A stretch of 64,000 nucleotides of DNA, taken from the NCBI RefSeq assembly GCF_042654345.1, contig NZ_JBHSGB010000017.1, forward strand, positions 62,001-126,000, in the 5' to 3' direction. Under the pieces are notes generated by a model. That model did not search any database. It saw only the letters and a program-made list of their open reading frames with translations, and had not been told where the DNA came from. Source of the DNA: Pararheinheimera marina. GTDB taxonomy: Bacteria; Pseudomonadota; Gammaproteobacteria; Enterobacterales; Alteromonadaceae. A program made the position numbers and the translations under genes. Shown here piece by piece: positions 36,239 to 44,440 of this stretch; position 1 is the first letter of the stretch; every line of letters begins with the position of its first letter.

Positions 36239-38110
36239 TTATTCTGCCACACAGACCTGATTGCGGCCATTGGCTTTGGCCTGGTACAGCGCTTTATCTG
36301 CCCGGCTGATCAGACTAGTCAGGCTTTCCGCAGGGTCGAGCAGCGCAAGCCCCAGACTGACGCGCACCTGCAGCGCCGGATCAATCAGTTCAAACTGCAG
36401 CGACTGCACCGCAAGACGCAAGCGGTTAGCCGCCGCTATACCGTCCTGTAATGCCGTTGCAGGGAACAATAAAAGAAACTCTTCGCCGCCGGTGCGGCCC
36501 AGAAAATCGTCTTTGCGCAGCAAATGCTGACAACATTGGGCCACCTGCTGCAGTACCCAATCACCACTGTCGTGGCCATAGCGGTCATTGACTTGTTTGA
36601 AATGATCGATGTCCATCAGACAGACGAGTAAGGGCTGTTGGTTTTGCTCGGCTTGTAAACGCAAGGTTTCTGCCTGCTGCAACACCCGGCGGCGGTTAGC
36701 CACTTGCGTCAGCTCGTCGGTCATCGCCAAATGATGCAAACGTTTATTACGTTTAAATTGGTTGGACAGCAACCAGACTAATAAACCAAAAGAGACCACC
36801 ATGAGCGCCAGAGCCGCATATTGCCAGCGCTGCGCCCGCTTCAGCGTTTCCACCTGCTGTTGACTCAGGTTTCGCTCCCGCTCCAGTTGTTCGCTTTGCG
36901 CCTGCTGTCGTTCGGTATCAAACTGGTAGCGCAATAAGTCAGCTTGTTGCCTCTGCGCTGCACTGGTGAGCTCGGTGCGTAATCGCAGTACTTCCAGCAC
37001 ATCCTGCAATGCCTGTTGATACAAGCCTAATTGCTGGTACACACCAGCTCTGGCCTGATACAGTAACAACAAATGCCGGGCGCTGTGATCCAGTTTCATA
37101 AAGTGTTCAGACTCGGTAAAACTTTTCAGTGCAGTCTCAGGTTGACCCAAGGCTTGCTGTATCTGCCCCAAATACATTTTCAGTAAAGCCCGGTAAATAT
37201 TGGTGTTGACTTTACTGCCTTCAGCGGCAGCCTGAAGTTGCTTATCGGTTTGCAGCCCAAGTGCAAGCGCTTGCTGGTACTGTCCGGTTTCGTACAAGAT
37301 CCAGGTCAGATTGGCATTGCTGTACTGCACCCACAAAGGTTCATGCAGCTCTTGATAAATCACTCGTGACGCTTCAAACAACCTTCTGGCTTCAACAAAT
37401 CGCTTTAATTCAGCCAGAGAATAGGCCTTTTCATGCATTAAAAATGCGATACGAAACCGATCCCCTTTCGGCACATAGTCGCGTTCAGCCTGCTCAATAT
37501 AAAGCAGCGCTTCTGGATAGTCCCCCATCCTGCGGTAGGCAGTGGCGATATACTCAATGCAGTAGCCCTGCCAATAGGAGTAATCCAAGGCTGCAAATAG
37601 CTGGTTGGCTTCGAATAATTGCTGCAGCGACAACGCATATTCACCACGAAATGAATGCAGATCAGCAGTCGACAGCAGCGCCTGGCCCAGTACATAAGGG
37701 TCGTTGCCTTGCCGGGCCAAATCGACCGCAGCCAGTGCAGAGTTATCGGCTTTTTCCGCTTCACCCAGCAAATGATAAAGCTCCGTCTGACACTGCAAAT
37801 AGTGACTTTGATGGACTGGATTTTCGCTTTGTGCCTGCCAGGCCTGTACTTGCTTCAAGCCTGTAGCAGGGTCCTGCTGCCAGGTTAAAGCACAGCTCAG
37901 GCGCTGGTACTGACTTTCTCGGTCAGGGTCGCCGGCTGGCAGCAATGCCTTTAACTCAGCGAATAACGCCTCTTGGTCCTGTTGATGCAGTGCATAGCGA
38001 CTGCCTGAGCGTATTTGTTCCGCCAATTCATCAAAGGCTTGCGGCGTCGCCAGAACAGGTAAAGTCGCGGCGACGCTCAAGAAACAACAAAGTGCAAACC
38101 AAAACCGCAT
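36239..38110 (-). CDS. Diguanylate cyclase with periplasmic TPR sensor
   Basis: This 623-residue protein has a signal peptide (about 1-21, ending ATLPVLA), then a periplasmic region of TPR-like helices to about residue 380. A coiled segment rich in Gln and Glu precedes one membrane helix at about 427-447. A GGDEF domain follows from about 460. The catalytic motif is GGEEF, and the RxxD inhibitory site (RKDD) sits five residues before it, so synthesis of cyclic di-GMP with product inhibition is likely. ARADKALYQAKANGRN-type C-terminal residues are present. The periplasmic ligand or partner is unknown. It ends 18 bases before recC and points the same way. Confidence 0.88.
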   Translation of the reverse strand: MRFWFALCCFLSVAATLPVLATPQAFDELAEQIRSGSRYALHQQDQEALFAELKALLPAGDPDRESQYQRLSCALTWQQDPATGLKQVQAWQAQSENPVHQSHYLQCQTELYHLLGEAEKADNSALAAVDLARQGNDPYVLGQALLSTADLHSFRGEYALSLQQLFEANQLFAALDYSYWQGYCIEYIATAYRRMGDYPEALLYIEQAERDYVPKGDRFRIAFLMHEKAYSLAELKRFVEARRLFEASRVIYQELHEPLWVQYSNANLTWILYETGQYQQALALGLQTDKQLQAAAEGSKVNTNIYRALLKMYLGQIQQALGQPETALKSFTESEHFMKLDHSARHLLLLYQARAGVYQQLGLYQQALQDVLEVLRLRTELTSAAQRQQADLLRYQFDTERQQAQSEQLERERNLSQQQVETLKRAQRWQYAALALMVVSFGLLVWLLSNQFKRNKRLHHLAMTDELTQVANRRRVLQQAETLRLQAEQNQQPLLVCLMDIDHFKQVNDRYGHDSGDWVLQQVAQCCQHLLRKDDFLGRTGGEEFLLLFPATALQDGIAAANRLRLAVQSLQFELIDPALQVRVSLGLALLDPAESLTSLISRADKALYQAKANGRNQVCVAE

Positions 38111-38178
38111 AGACCGGACACTTCACGTCAGAATGGAATGGATCTGTTATAGCAAACAACTGAAAAAATTGAAATTTT

Positions 38179-38198
38179 TTGGCCTCTCCCGAGGCCAA
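38179..38198. repeat. Stem-loop between the YciI gene and the diguanylate cyclase gene
   Basis: TTGGCCTC pairs with GAGGCCAA around TCCC. On the minus strand it is followed by A-rich sequence, and a T6 run appears only about ten bases later, so it is at best an imperfect terminator for the leftward YciI gene. Confidence 0.4.
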
Positions 38199-38218
38199 TT
38201 GATGCCGTGTTCACCGGC

Positions 38219-38524
38219 TCAGGCGGCAGGAAGCACTTTCTTAAATGGCTTGACGACCGAGCGCTGATAGACACCAGCGGCAATATAAGGGTCCGCTGCC
38301 GCCCAATCTTGCGCCGCCTGCAAACTGTCAAAATGCGCTACGACCAGCGAGCCGGTAAAGCCCGCTTCCCCCGGCTCTTCACTGTCCACTGCGGGTAAAG
38401 GGCCAGCTAACAGCAACAGACCTTTTTCGTTTAATTCACGCAAACGCGCCAGATGCTGTTCACGCACCGCTTTGCGTTTCTCCAGGCTGTTTGGTACATC
38501 CTCGGAACAAATCATATACCACAT
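38219..38524 (-). CDS. yciI: YciI family protein
   Basis: This 101-residue protein has the ferredoxin-like YciI fold. It starts MWYMICSEDVPNSLEKRKAVREQHLARL and continues with LLLAGPLPAVDSEEPGEAGFTGSLVVAHFDSL and WAAADPYIAAGVY, closely following E. coli YciI. The conserved His of the HLARL segment and Asp of the DPY segment are present. The biochemical role is not established. The start at 38524 matches the E. coli N-terminus and overlaps the DUF3581 gene by 13 bases; an ATG at 38515 would be shorter. Confidence 0.9.
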   Translation of the reverse strand: MWYMICSEDVPNSLEKRKAVREQHLARLRELNEKGLLLLAGPLPAVDSEEPGEAGFTGSLVVAHFDSLQAAQDWAAADPYIAAGVYQRSVVKPFKKVLPAA

Positions 38525-39258
38525 AGGGCTTCTCCTTTGGCTGAAGCTGGCAGTCTATCAGCAAACTGGAGTTTCCGGGCATTGTAAAAATCGACCATTT
38601 GTTGCATCACCTCATGGTTGTAAGGCTGCAGGTTGCTAAGGATCATGCGCTTTTCGCCGCGACCAATGTATTGACCGTCGGCAATCAGTTCAAACCCGAG
38701 AATCGCCAGCCCACGTTTGCCTTCCACCTGCAACTGACAGTCCGCCAATTGCAGACTGGGCGCGGACGGCCCAAAGCGGTCAAACTGCAACGACATCCGC
38801 TCATAGATCACCAATGGTCGCTGTGGGTTGATCATCACTTGGTGCTGTTGCATCAGTGGCTGCAAAATATGTGGGAAGTTTTGCCCAGAAAAGCGGACAT
38901 AGTCCTTTACCAAGGCTTCTATATATGCGGCGTCATGGACTAACTCGCCTTGCTGGCGCAGGATCAGGTAGTTTTTATCCGCCGCGTCTTTGAGCAACCA
39001 CTGATCATCCTGCTGTACTGAACGCAGCGGGACATCTGCACTGACCATACCGGCAAAGCTGCATTCCAGCTGAGCAGCCAGACCATGTTGAGCCACCATA
39101 TGAGCAAACAGCAAATCGCCTGGAACGCAAAATCGTTTACTGTAAGCATCATGGATAGGGTTAAAGTCTGTCGCCACTTCTTTGGCAAAACGGCAGGCTT
39201 GTTCGCGGCTGAACTGCACCGTTTCGCCCTGAAGATTAATAAACTGCTGTAAAAACAT
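38512..39258 (-). CDS. DUF3581 family protein
   Basis: This protein of about 248 residues matches DUF3581 proteins of Vibrio and Shewanella. It shows MFLQQFINLQGETVQFSREQA, FNPIHDAYSKRFCVPGDLLFAHMV, VRFSGQNFPHILQPLM and the C-terminal KRMILSNLQPYNHEVMQQMVDFYN. The FNPIHDxxxxRFCVPGDLLFA part resembles a MaoC/hot-dog hydratase segment, but no activity is known. I prefer the ATG at 39258, which gives the family's usual N-terminus; an ATG at 39279 would add seven residues. It is co-directional and overlapping with the YciI gene. Confidence 0.83.
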   Translation of the reverse strand: MFLQQFINLQGETVQFSREQACRFAKEVATDFNPIHDAYSKRFCVPGDLLFAHMVAQHGLAAQLECSFAGMVSADVPLRSVQQDDQWLLKDAADKNYLILRQQGELVHDAAYIEALVKDYVRFSGQNFPHILQPLMQQHQVMINPQRPLVIYERMSLQFDRFGPSAPSLQLADCQLQVEGKRGLAILGFELIADGQYIGRGEKRMILSNLQPYNHEVMQQMVDFYNARKLQFADRLPASAKGEALCGI

Positions 39259-39386
39259 CGGACTCTTCTCACTAATCATATCGGCGGCAGTGTACCCCAG
39301 TCTTGCTTTTTAATTGGTCCAGCCAGTGGTTGACCTGACAGAGCAGCTTAGGTCTAATAGCGCCGAATTTTATCGCGGAGCCATTC

Positions 39387-39815
39387 ATGCCACACAGTCA
39401 CCTGCCCCACAATAACCAGTTTCAGACCATGGATGAACTGACGCTCCATGAAGTTCAGCGGAAATTGTTGGAGATACAGCAGTTTATCCAACAGCTGGCC
39501 GGACAACCTGAGCTGGTGATGGCGCTGCAGCCCGCACAAGCCGATTCGGTGCCGACGACAGCGGCAGACCCGCTTTTACAACACGCCAAGCAAGGCAATG
39601 CCCAAGCCCAATACCAGCTGGGTTTAGCCTATCTGAAAGGACAAGACCGTCCGTTATCCTTATGCCACGCCACCTGCTGGTTCCAGCTGGCCGCTTTAAA
39701 GCACCATGCAGATGCAGAGCGGGCACTGACCGCATTGCAGCTCCGATTAAACGCTGCCCAGTGGCAGCAGGCACAATACCTGGCGGCAGAACGTTTGGAA
39801 CAAAACACAAAATAA
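39387..39815 (+). CDS. Small protein with a Sel1-like repeat
   Basis: This 142-residue protein has a polar N-terminus with a possible coiled coil (LTLHEVQRKLLEIQQFIQQL). A single Sel1-type unit follows at about residues 65-105, with AKQGNAQAQYQLGLAYLKGQ and CWFQLAALKHHADAERAL. Sel1 repeats are protein-binding scaffolds. GGAG lies six bases before the ATG at 39387. It stands upstream of sulA on the same strand, but sulA has its own LexA-box promoter region. Function unknown. Confidence 0.72.
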   Translation: MPHSHLPHNNQFQTMDELTLHEVQRKLLEIQQFIQQLAGQPELVMALQPAQADSVPTTAADPLLQHAKQGNAQAQYQLGLAYLKGQDRPLSLCHATCWFQLAALKHHADAERALTALQLRLNAAQWQQAQYLAAERLEQNTK

Positions 39816-39869
39816 CTGAAAAAAAGAGCTTGCTTTTTAAACAGCGCAAAACTACTGCATATGCATACA

Positions 39870-39885
39870 CTGTATAAATACACAG
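39870..39885. promoter_or_regulatory. LexA box (SOS box) of sulA
   Basis: CTG-N10-CAG with an AT-rich interior (CTGTATAAATACACAG) matches the gammaproteobacterial LexA operator. It overlaps a possible -10 element TATAAA (39873-39878) and ends 16 bases before the sulA ATG, so LexA binding would block transcription initiation. Confidence 0.85.
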
Positions 39886-39901
39886 CTTGAGGTTTGCCAT
39901 T

Positions 39902-40345
39902 ATGTTGAATTCAGGTTCTGCTTTTTCATTTGCTCCCGCTTTTGTTCGCCGTAGCAAAAGCCCGTTGTACTACCGCAAGTTACAAGTGCAGGCGGATCAA
40001 TCCGCCTTGGCTGAATTGGTGTTTATTTTGCGTCAGCACCAACATCAGACGGGCTGGGTCCTGCTGGTCGCACCGAATCAGTTGCCCGATAAAAGTCGCC
40101 TGGCCGCCTGTGGTGTTGATTTATCCCGGGTACTGCTGATCCAGCAAAAACAAATCAGCAATATTGATACTGTATTAGCTTATGCGCTGGCCAGTAGCAC
40201 CTGCGCTGCGGTGGTGGTGTGGCAGGACCAATTCAGTGAACAGTCTTTGTACCGCTACCAGGATTTAGCGGAACTGCACCAGACTTGTTTTTACCAGCTG
40301 AGCACCCTGGACGAGCAGCCAGTCTTTCAAAACACCACCCATTAA
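39902..40345 (+). CDS. sulA: SOS cell-division inhibitor SulA
   Basis: This 147-residue protein matches the SulA core that binds FtsZ. It has a LAELVFILRQHQHQTGWVLLVAP segment, then LAACGVDLSRVLLIQQKQISNIDTVLAYAL and AAVVVWQDQFSE, in the same order and spacing as in E. coli SulA (169 residues). The N-terminus is shorter. The ATG at 39902 has GAGG nine bases upstream; a TTG at 39887 lies too close to the LexA box. The upstream LexA box supports DNA-damage induction. Unlike in Pseudomonas, there is no lexA beside it. Confidence 0.86.
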   Translation: MLNSGSAFSFAPAFVRRSKSPLYYRKLQVQADQSALAELVFILRQHQHQTGWVLLVAPNQLPDKSRLAACGVDLSRVLLIQQKQISNIDTVLAYALASSTCAAVVVWQDQFSEQSLYRYQDLAELHQTCFYQLSTLDEQPVFQNTTH

Positions 40346-40361
40346 TTCAAATTCATCAGGC

Positions 40362-40381
40362 CGGCCGCACTAATGCGGCCG
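40362..40381. repeat. Stem-loop after sulA
   Basis: CGGCCGCA and TGCGGCCG form an 8-bp GC-rich stem around CTAA. No T-run follows on either side, so termination by it would be weak. Confidence 0.45.
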
Positions 40382-40433
40382 CTGGAATGACACTGGCTGT
40401 TGTTTTACACTCTGCGTTTTTCGGAGTTCATTA

Positions 40434-40934
40434 ATGACAAGCCACGCTTCTCACGCTCAGACGCCTTTGCTTTGCCCTTGTGGCTCTGGCAGCCTTTATT
40501 CGGCATGTTGTGAACCGCTGATTTTAAATAGACAAAGTGCCAACACTGCAGAACAGCTGATGAGGTCGCGTTACAGTGCCTATTGCCTTGGCCACTACCT
40601 CTATATTCAGCAAACCTATGTGCCCGACTTACAAGCCAGTCATCCGGTTGCAGCACTGGCAGAATTCGGTGACGCGGTCAGCTTTATTGGCCTGCGTATC
40701 CTTGCAGATACCCAAGCGGCCGACCAGGTGCACTTTATCGCCAGTTACCTGCAACAAGACCGGCTGGAGCAATTGGAAGAAGTGTCGTCATTTGAACAGC
40801 TAGACGGACGCTGGTATTACCGCAACGGCAAACTGATTGCTCATCCAGCTGTGAAAATTGGCCGTAATGACAACTGCCCCTGCGGCAGCGGTATCAAGTT
40901 TAAAAAGTGCCAGCACCAGCCGCTTTCACAGTAA
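40434..40934 (+). CDS. ychJ: YchJ family protein with two SEC-C motifs
   Basis: This 166-residue protein has an N-terminal SEC-C zinc-binding motif (CPCGSGSLYSACCEPLI), a YchJ-like NTF2-fold middle part with LMRSRYSAYCLGHYLYIQQTY, and a second C-terminal SEC-C motif (NDNCPCGSGIKFKKCQ). E. coli YchJ has the same two-ended layout and similar length (152). Each motif can bind one zinc ion. Function is not established. It lies 89 bases after sulA. Confidence 0.9.
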   Translation: MTSHASHAQTPLLCPCGSGSLYSACCEPLILNRQSANTAEQLMRSRYSAYCLGHYLYIQQTYVPDLQASHPVAALAEFGDAVSFIGLRILADTQAADQVHFIASYLQQDRLEQLEEVSSFEQLDGRWYYRNGKLIAHPAVKIGRNDNCPCGSGIKFKKCQHQPLSQ

Positions 40935-40944
40935 AGCGGCTCAT

Positions 40945-41433
40945 TCAGGCAGCAAGTTCCGGCTGATGCAGTTCATTCAGGATCTCATACAAGCCGGTGG
41001 CATCCGCTTCAGTTTTGGCCGGGGCCTCAACTTGTTGCAACAAGCGCAGGCAATGCAAAGGTAAGTTTCGTCTGACTTCATCCGACAACTTTTTCGCGTC
41101 GTGCTGCATCACCCACGGATCGGGTTGCAGCAGTTGCTGTAAGTGACAACTGGCAGCACCCCCCAGTTGCAGAGCCTGAGTCTGACTATTTAAGCGCAGC
41201 TCGTCCCCAGGTATCCAGCCGTAATCACGCTGTGAAGTCACACCTAACTGCTGATACAAATCCAGGGTGACGGGCGTCTCCATTGATTCCGGCGTATGAA
41301 ACTGAGCAAAATCCCTCACGTCGGGTGAATACATCGCCAGCACCAACGCAAAGTCAGCCAGACGCTGCTGTTGCACAGCCTGATTCAGCCGTTGTCCGGT
41401 TTGCCATTCGTTAACTAACATTGAAAATCGCAT
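40945..41433 (-). CDS. VC2046/SO_2500-like protein
   Basis: This 162-residue protein begins MLVNEWQTGQRLNQAVQQQRLADFALVLAMYSPDV, which I recognise from a gammaproteobacterial family named after Vibrio VC2046 and Shewanella SO_2500. It has no membrane segment or evident catalytic motif. The role is unknown. A start at 41421 (second ATG) is also possible and may be better. It faces tRNA-Tyr across about 100 bp and is convergent with ychJ. Confidence 0.7.
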   Translation of the reverse strand: MRFSMLVNEWQTGQRLNQAVQQQRLADFALVLAMYSPDVRDFAQFHTPESMETPVTLDLYQQLGVTSQRDYGWIPGDELRLNSQTQALQLGGAASCHLQQLLQPDPWVMQHDAKKLSDEVRRNLPLHCLRLLQQVEAPAKTEADATGLYEILNELHQPELAA

Positions 41434-41491
41434 CTTTGCAGCAGTGTTGATTGCTTTATCGGCAGTCAGTAAAAAAAGTGAAGTAAAATTC

Positions 41492-41519
41492 TTTACATCA
41501 AAGCTCGTTTTGGTAAGAT
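41492..41519 (+). promoter_or_regulatory. Promoter of tRNA-Tyr
   Basis: TTTACA (41492-41497) and TAAGAT (41514-41519) are spaced by 16 bases and lie 13 bases before the mature tRNA 5' end. A GC-rich discriminator (GCGTCGCAC) follows the -10, as expected for a stringently controlled tRNA promoter. Confidence 0.7.
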
Positions 41520-41532
41520 GCGTCGCACTCGT

Positions 41533-41617
<85 letters not shown>

Positions 41618-41755
41618 TCTCTCCTCTTGTTGTTTCCTTGCATGTTATCCCGTTGTTTAAAAACTGACTCTTTGCACTGTGTTTCTGAATTATTGCTTGC
41701 CAAACGCTTACATATTATCAACACTTGCCATAATTCTTTGTCTGGGTTTTTCTGA

Positions 41756-43444
41756 ATGCCGTATAAAACTCTGGAAAATCTTCGGGTTCTGATTGTTGAT
41801 GACCAACGCCCTTTCCAGCTGTTGCTCAAAGGTATTTTGTATTCGATGGGCGCAACCAATATTGCATTTGTCCAGACCGGAGAGCAGGCGCTAAGCAAAT
41901 GCAGCCACATCCCTTTTGATGTGCTTTTTGTCGATTACAACCTTGGCTCAGGCAAGAATGGCCGCCAATTGCTGGAAGACCTGCGCGAGAAAAAACTGCT
42001 GCACCCTGCCGCTATTTATATGATTGTCACTGGCGAAAACCATGTACCTATGGTGATTGGTGCCGTTGAAATTGAACCTGACGATTACATTATCAAACCT
42101 TTTTCTCAAAGCGTGCTGCGTACCCGACTGCAAAAAATTCAGAACCGCAAAGCCCAGCTCGCGCCTATCTATCAGGCGATGCATGATGATCAGCCCGAGC
42201 TGGTAATTGAAGCCTGTAAGCAAGAGCGGGCAACCAGCAGCCGCTATCAAAACCTGTGCACCCGCATTCAGGCAGAAACCCATCTGAAATTGCAGCAGTA
42301 TGCCGATGCTGAATCCTTGTTATCCGAAGTGCTGGCCTTTAACCGGGTGAACTGGGCGCTGTTACTGCAGGCACGGTTGTGCTTTGAACAAAAACGCTTT
42401 GATGAAAGCATGGAATTCTGTAATGAAGCGATCGACACCAACCGCCTTTTTGCCGAGGCAATGGACTTAAAAGCCCGCAACCTGATCGCTCAGGGGCAAC
42501 TCGAAGAAGCCATGGCGATAGTGACTCACGCGGTGACTATTTCTCCTTTTTCGGTCAGCCGGCAAAACCTTTTAATGGATATTGCCCGCGAACTGAGCGA
42601 CCTGCCCAGCCTGGTGATGGCCAGCAAGCAGATTTATGAAATTACCCGTCGGGCAGCCCGGCAGGAAGTGATCCATCTGCTGAACTATATCCGCACTGTG
42701 ATAGACGCCGCCAGCCGCAGTGAAGAAACGGCTCAGCGTAACAAATACCAGCAGGAAGCTTTGCTGGCTCTGCACAGAGCCAAACGTGAAGACACTGTGA
42801 TCCGCGACTTTGACTTTGAGTTGTTCGAAAGCCTGTGCCAGGCCCGGCTGGAATCACTCAGCGGACAGCAATACCTGGCGAAAAAAACCTATGCCGAAGT
42901 GGCTGAGCGGGTTGAAGCACAACTGACAGCGGAAGCAGACCCAGAAACACCAGATGACGTACCACCACCGCCACATAGCACGGCAGACGCCATTTTGTTG
43001 CTGAACCAGATCGGCGAATACGAACAGGCGGTTGCCCTGGCGGACCGCCTGCAAAGCTTCAGTGGTGTGGTTGATCCTGTACTACAAAAGCTGTTTGATG
43101 AGCAGCAACAGCGGGTTGAACAACGTAGGGTTCAGTTCCAGGAGCTGAATAAACGCGGTATTCAGAGTTATAAAGAAGGCAATTATTCCCAGGCATTACA
43201 ACTGTTTGAGCAGGCATTGGATGTGGCGCCGATGAATACCGGTAGCGCGCTTAACTTAATTCAAACCGCTATTCAGATGATGGCTGATCCTAAGTTGAAA
43301 AAGCCTGTGGATCTGGTGGAAAAGTGCCGCAAAACCTTTCGGGTCGTCGACAATATGCCACTGCCCGAACATCACAAAGAGCGTTATAAAGAGCTGCTCA
43401 ACCAGTTTAATAAACTGAAAGAAGAAAAGCGCAGCTTCCGCTAA
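41756..43444 (+). CDS. Receiver-TPR response regulator
   Basis: This 562-residue protein has an N-terminal receiver domain (about 8-130). It shows the acidic pair in VLIVDDQR, the phospho-acceptor Asp in DVLFVDYNLG, Thr in MIVTGENH and Lys in IIKPFS. The remainder is TPR-like helices, including FEQKRFDESMEFCNEAI and YKEGNYSQALQLFEQALDVAPMN, with no DNA-binding or enzymatic output domain. Phosphorylation probably alters protein-protein contacts. No histidine kinase gene is adjacent, so it is an orphan regulator. It starts 138 bases after tRNA-Tyr. Confidence 0.87.
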   Translation: MPYKTLENLRVLIVDDQRPFQLLLKGILYSMGATNIAFVQTGEQALSKCSHIPFDVLFVDYNLGSGKNGRQLLEDLREKKLLHPAAIYMIVTGENHVPMVIGAVEIEPDDYIIKPFSQSVLRTRLQKIQNRKAQLAPIYQAMHDDQPELVIEACKQERATSSRYQNLCTRIQAETHLKLQQYADAESLLSEVLAFNRVNWALLLQARLCFEQKRFDESMEFCNEAIDTNRLFAEAMDLKARNLIAQGQLEEAMAIVTHAVTISPFSVSRQNLLMDIARELSDLPSLVMASKQIYEITRRAARQEVIHLLNYIRTVIDAASRSEETAQRNKYQQEALLALHRAKREDTVIRDFDFELFESLCQARLESLSGQQYLAKKTYAEVAERVEAQLTAEADPETPDDVPPPPHSTADAILLLNQIGEYEQAVALADRLQSFSGVVDPVLQKLFDEQQQRVEQRRVQFQELNKRGIQSYKEGNYSQALQLFEQALDVAPMNTGSALNLIQTAIQMMADPKLKKPVDLVEKCRKTFRVVDNMPLPEHHKERYKELLNQFNKLKEEKRSFR

Positions 43445-43466
43445 ACCACTGCGCTTAGTCAGGCTG

Positions 43467-44204
43467 CTAATAATCCAGCGCCTGCTGAATATCCTGCAAT
43501 AAACCGCTGGCACCAATGCGCATCGTCTGCGCAGTCGCCAATTGTCCGGTCAGTTCTTCGTACAACCCCAGCAAACGCTCAGCAAATTCAATACTGCGAA
43601 CGCCACCAGACGCTTTAAAACCAACGGAACGATCGGCCGCAGCAATCGCAGTGAGCATAATTCTGGCCGCATCTTCGGTCACGCCAACAGGCACCTTGCC
43701 TGTGGACGATTTCACAAAATCAGCACCGCAGTCTATCACCAACTCAGTCGCTTTGCAGACTTGCTGCGCCGTAGCTAATTCGCCGCTTTCGATAATGACT
43801 TTCAGCAACTGCTGGCCACAAGCGGTACGCACCCGACCAAGAAAAGTACGAACCTCATCCAACTGGCCTTTGACCAGTTGCTGGTAAGGCAATACACAGT
43901 CGATTTCGTCGGCGCCGGCAGCAAGAGCGGTCGCTATCTCCCGCTCCACCTGCTCTATGGGCTGATTGCCGGCAGGGAAATTTACCACTGTTGCCAAACG
44001 GCAGTGGATGCCGCGCTGCTGCAGCCAATGCTGCACCAGAGGAAGATAAGCCGGATACACACAAATGGCCGCTGGTGGCACGGCTGCTGGCGTTGACAAT
44101 TGCTGCTCCAGCCACTGCTCCACAGCCACTTCGTTGTCCTGGTCATTCAGTCGGGTTAAGTCCACCAGCTTGACCAACTGCTGCAGACGTAATGGGTGTG
44201 TCAT
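43467..44204 (-). CDS. deoC: Deoxyribose-phosphate aldolase DeoC
   Basis: This protein of about 245 residues is the class I aldolase that splits deoxyribose-5-phosphate into glyceraldehyde-3-phosphate and acetaldehyde. The Schiff-base Lys is in FVKSSTGKVPVG and the second Lys in VGFKASGGVR. AICVYPAYLPL and TVVNFPAGN are also typical. I chose the ATG at 44204, where family similarity begins (LVKLVDLTRLNDQD). A start at 44255 would add 17 residues with no counterpart in E. coli DeoC (259 residues). No other deo genes lie nearby, so it is not in the usual deo operon. Confidence 0.92.
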   Translation of the reverse strand: MTHPLRLQQLVKLVDLTRLNDQDNEVAVEQWLEQQLSTPAAVPPAAICVYPAYLPLVQHWLQQRGIHCRLATVVNFPAGNQPIEQVEREIATALAAGADEIDCVLPYQQLVKGQLDEVRTFLGRVRTACGQQLLKVIIESGELATAQQVCKATELVIDCGADFVKSSTGKVPVGVTEDAARIMLTAIAAADRSVGFKASGGVRSIEFAERLLGLYEELTGQLATAQTMRIGASGLLQDIQQALDY

Positions 44205-44364
44205 ATACCTTGATCCACTGTTGATGAGGGCGCTGTACGCCTCTGTATTCGTCATAAAACGCTGGATTAAAACAGAAAAGCCTAAACTCGGAAAGATGCA
44301 AATTTAGTGAGAAATAGCCAATTGCCAATATTTCTTGTCAGCCGCGGAATTTTTTCGATACAGC

Positions 44365-44440
44365 GTAGTCAGAGCAGTATCTGGATTTTATTTCTCCCTA
44401 AGCAGTATTTTTAGCCGGCATGATGCCGGCTTTCTTTTTT
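44365..44440 (+). ncRNA. Candidate small RNA ending in an orphan terminator
   Basis: No rightward gene precedes the strong rightward terminator at 44413-44440. A TTGTCA hexamer (44335-44340) with a weak -10 (ATACAG, 44358-44363, 17-base spacer) could start a transcript of about 75 nt. The stretch contains a direct repeat AGCAGTAT (44373-44380 and 44401-44408) flanking a C-rich TTTCTCCCT segment (44391-44399) complementary to Shine-Dalgarno-like sequence. This is a candidate only; no known RNA family is recognised. Confidence 0.3.
44413..44440 (+). terminator. Strong rightward terminator without an upstream gene
   Basis: AGCCGGCA and TGCCGGCT form a perfect 8-bp stem with loop TGA, followed by TTCTTTTTT. 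The T-run is on the plus strand. On the minus strand the stem is followed by TAAAAATA, so it does not suit the leftward gene that ends at 44439. Confidence 0.85.

Noticed and set aside
38179..38198. Stem-loop as a true terminator for the YciI gene
   Set aside because: The T-run on the minus strand comes about ten bases after the stem, so it lacks the usual intrinsic terminator form; kept only as a stem-loop.
39887..39901. TTG start for sulA
   Set aside because: It would begin one base after the LexA box and leave no room for a ribosome-binding site; ATG 39902 has GAGG upstream.
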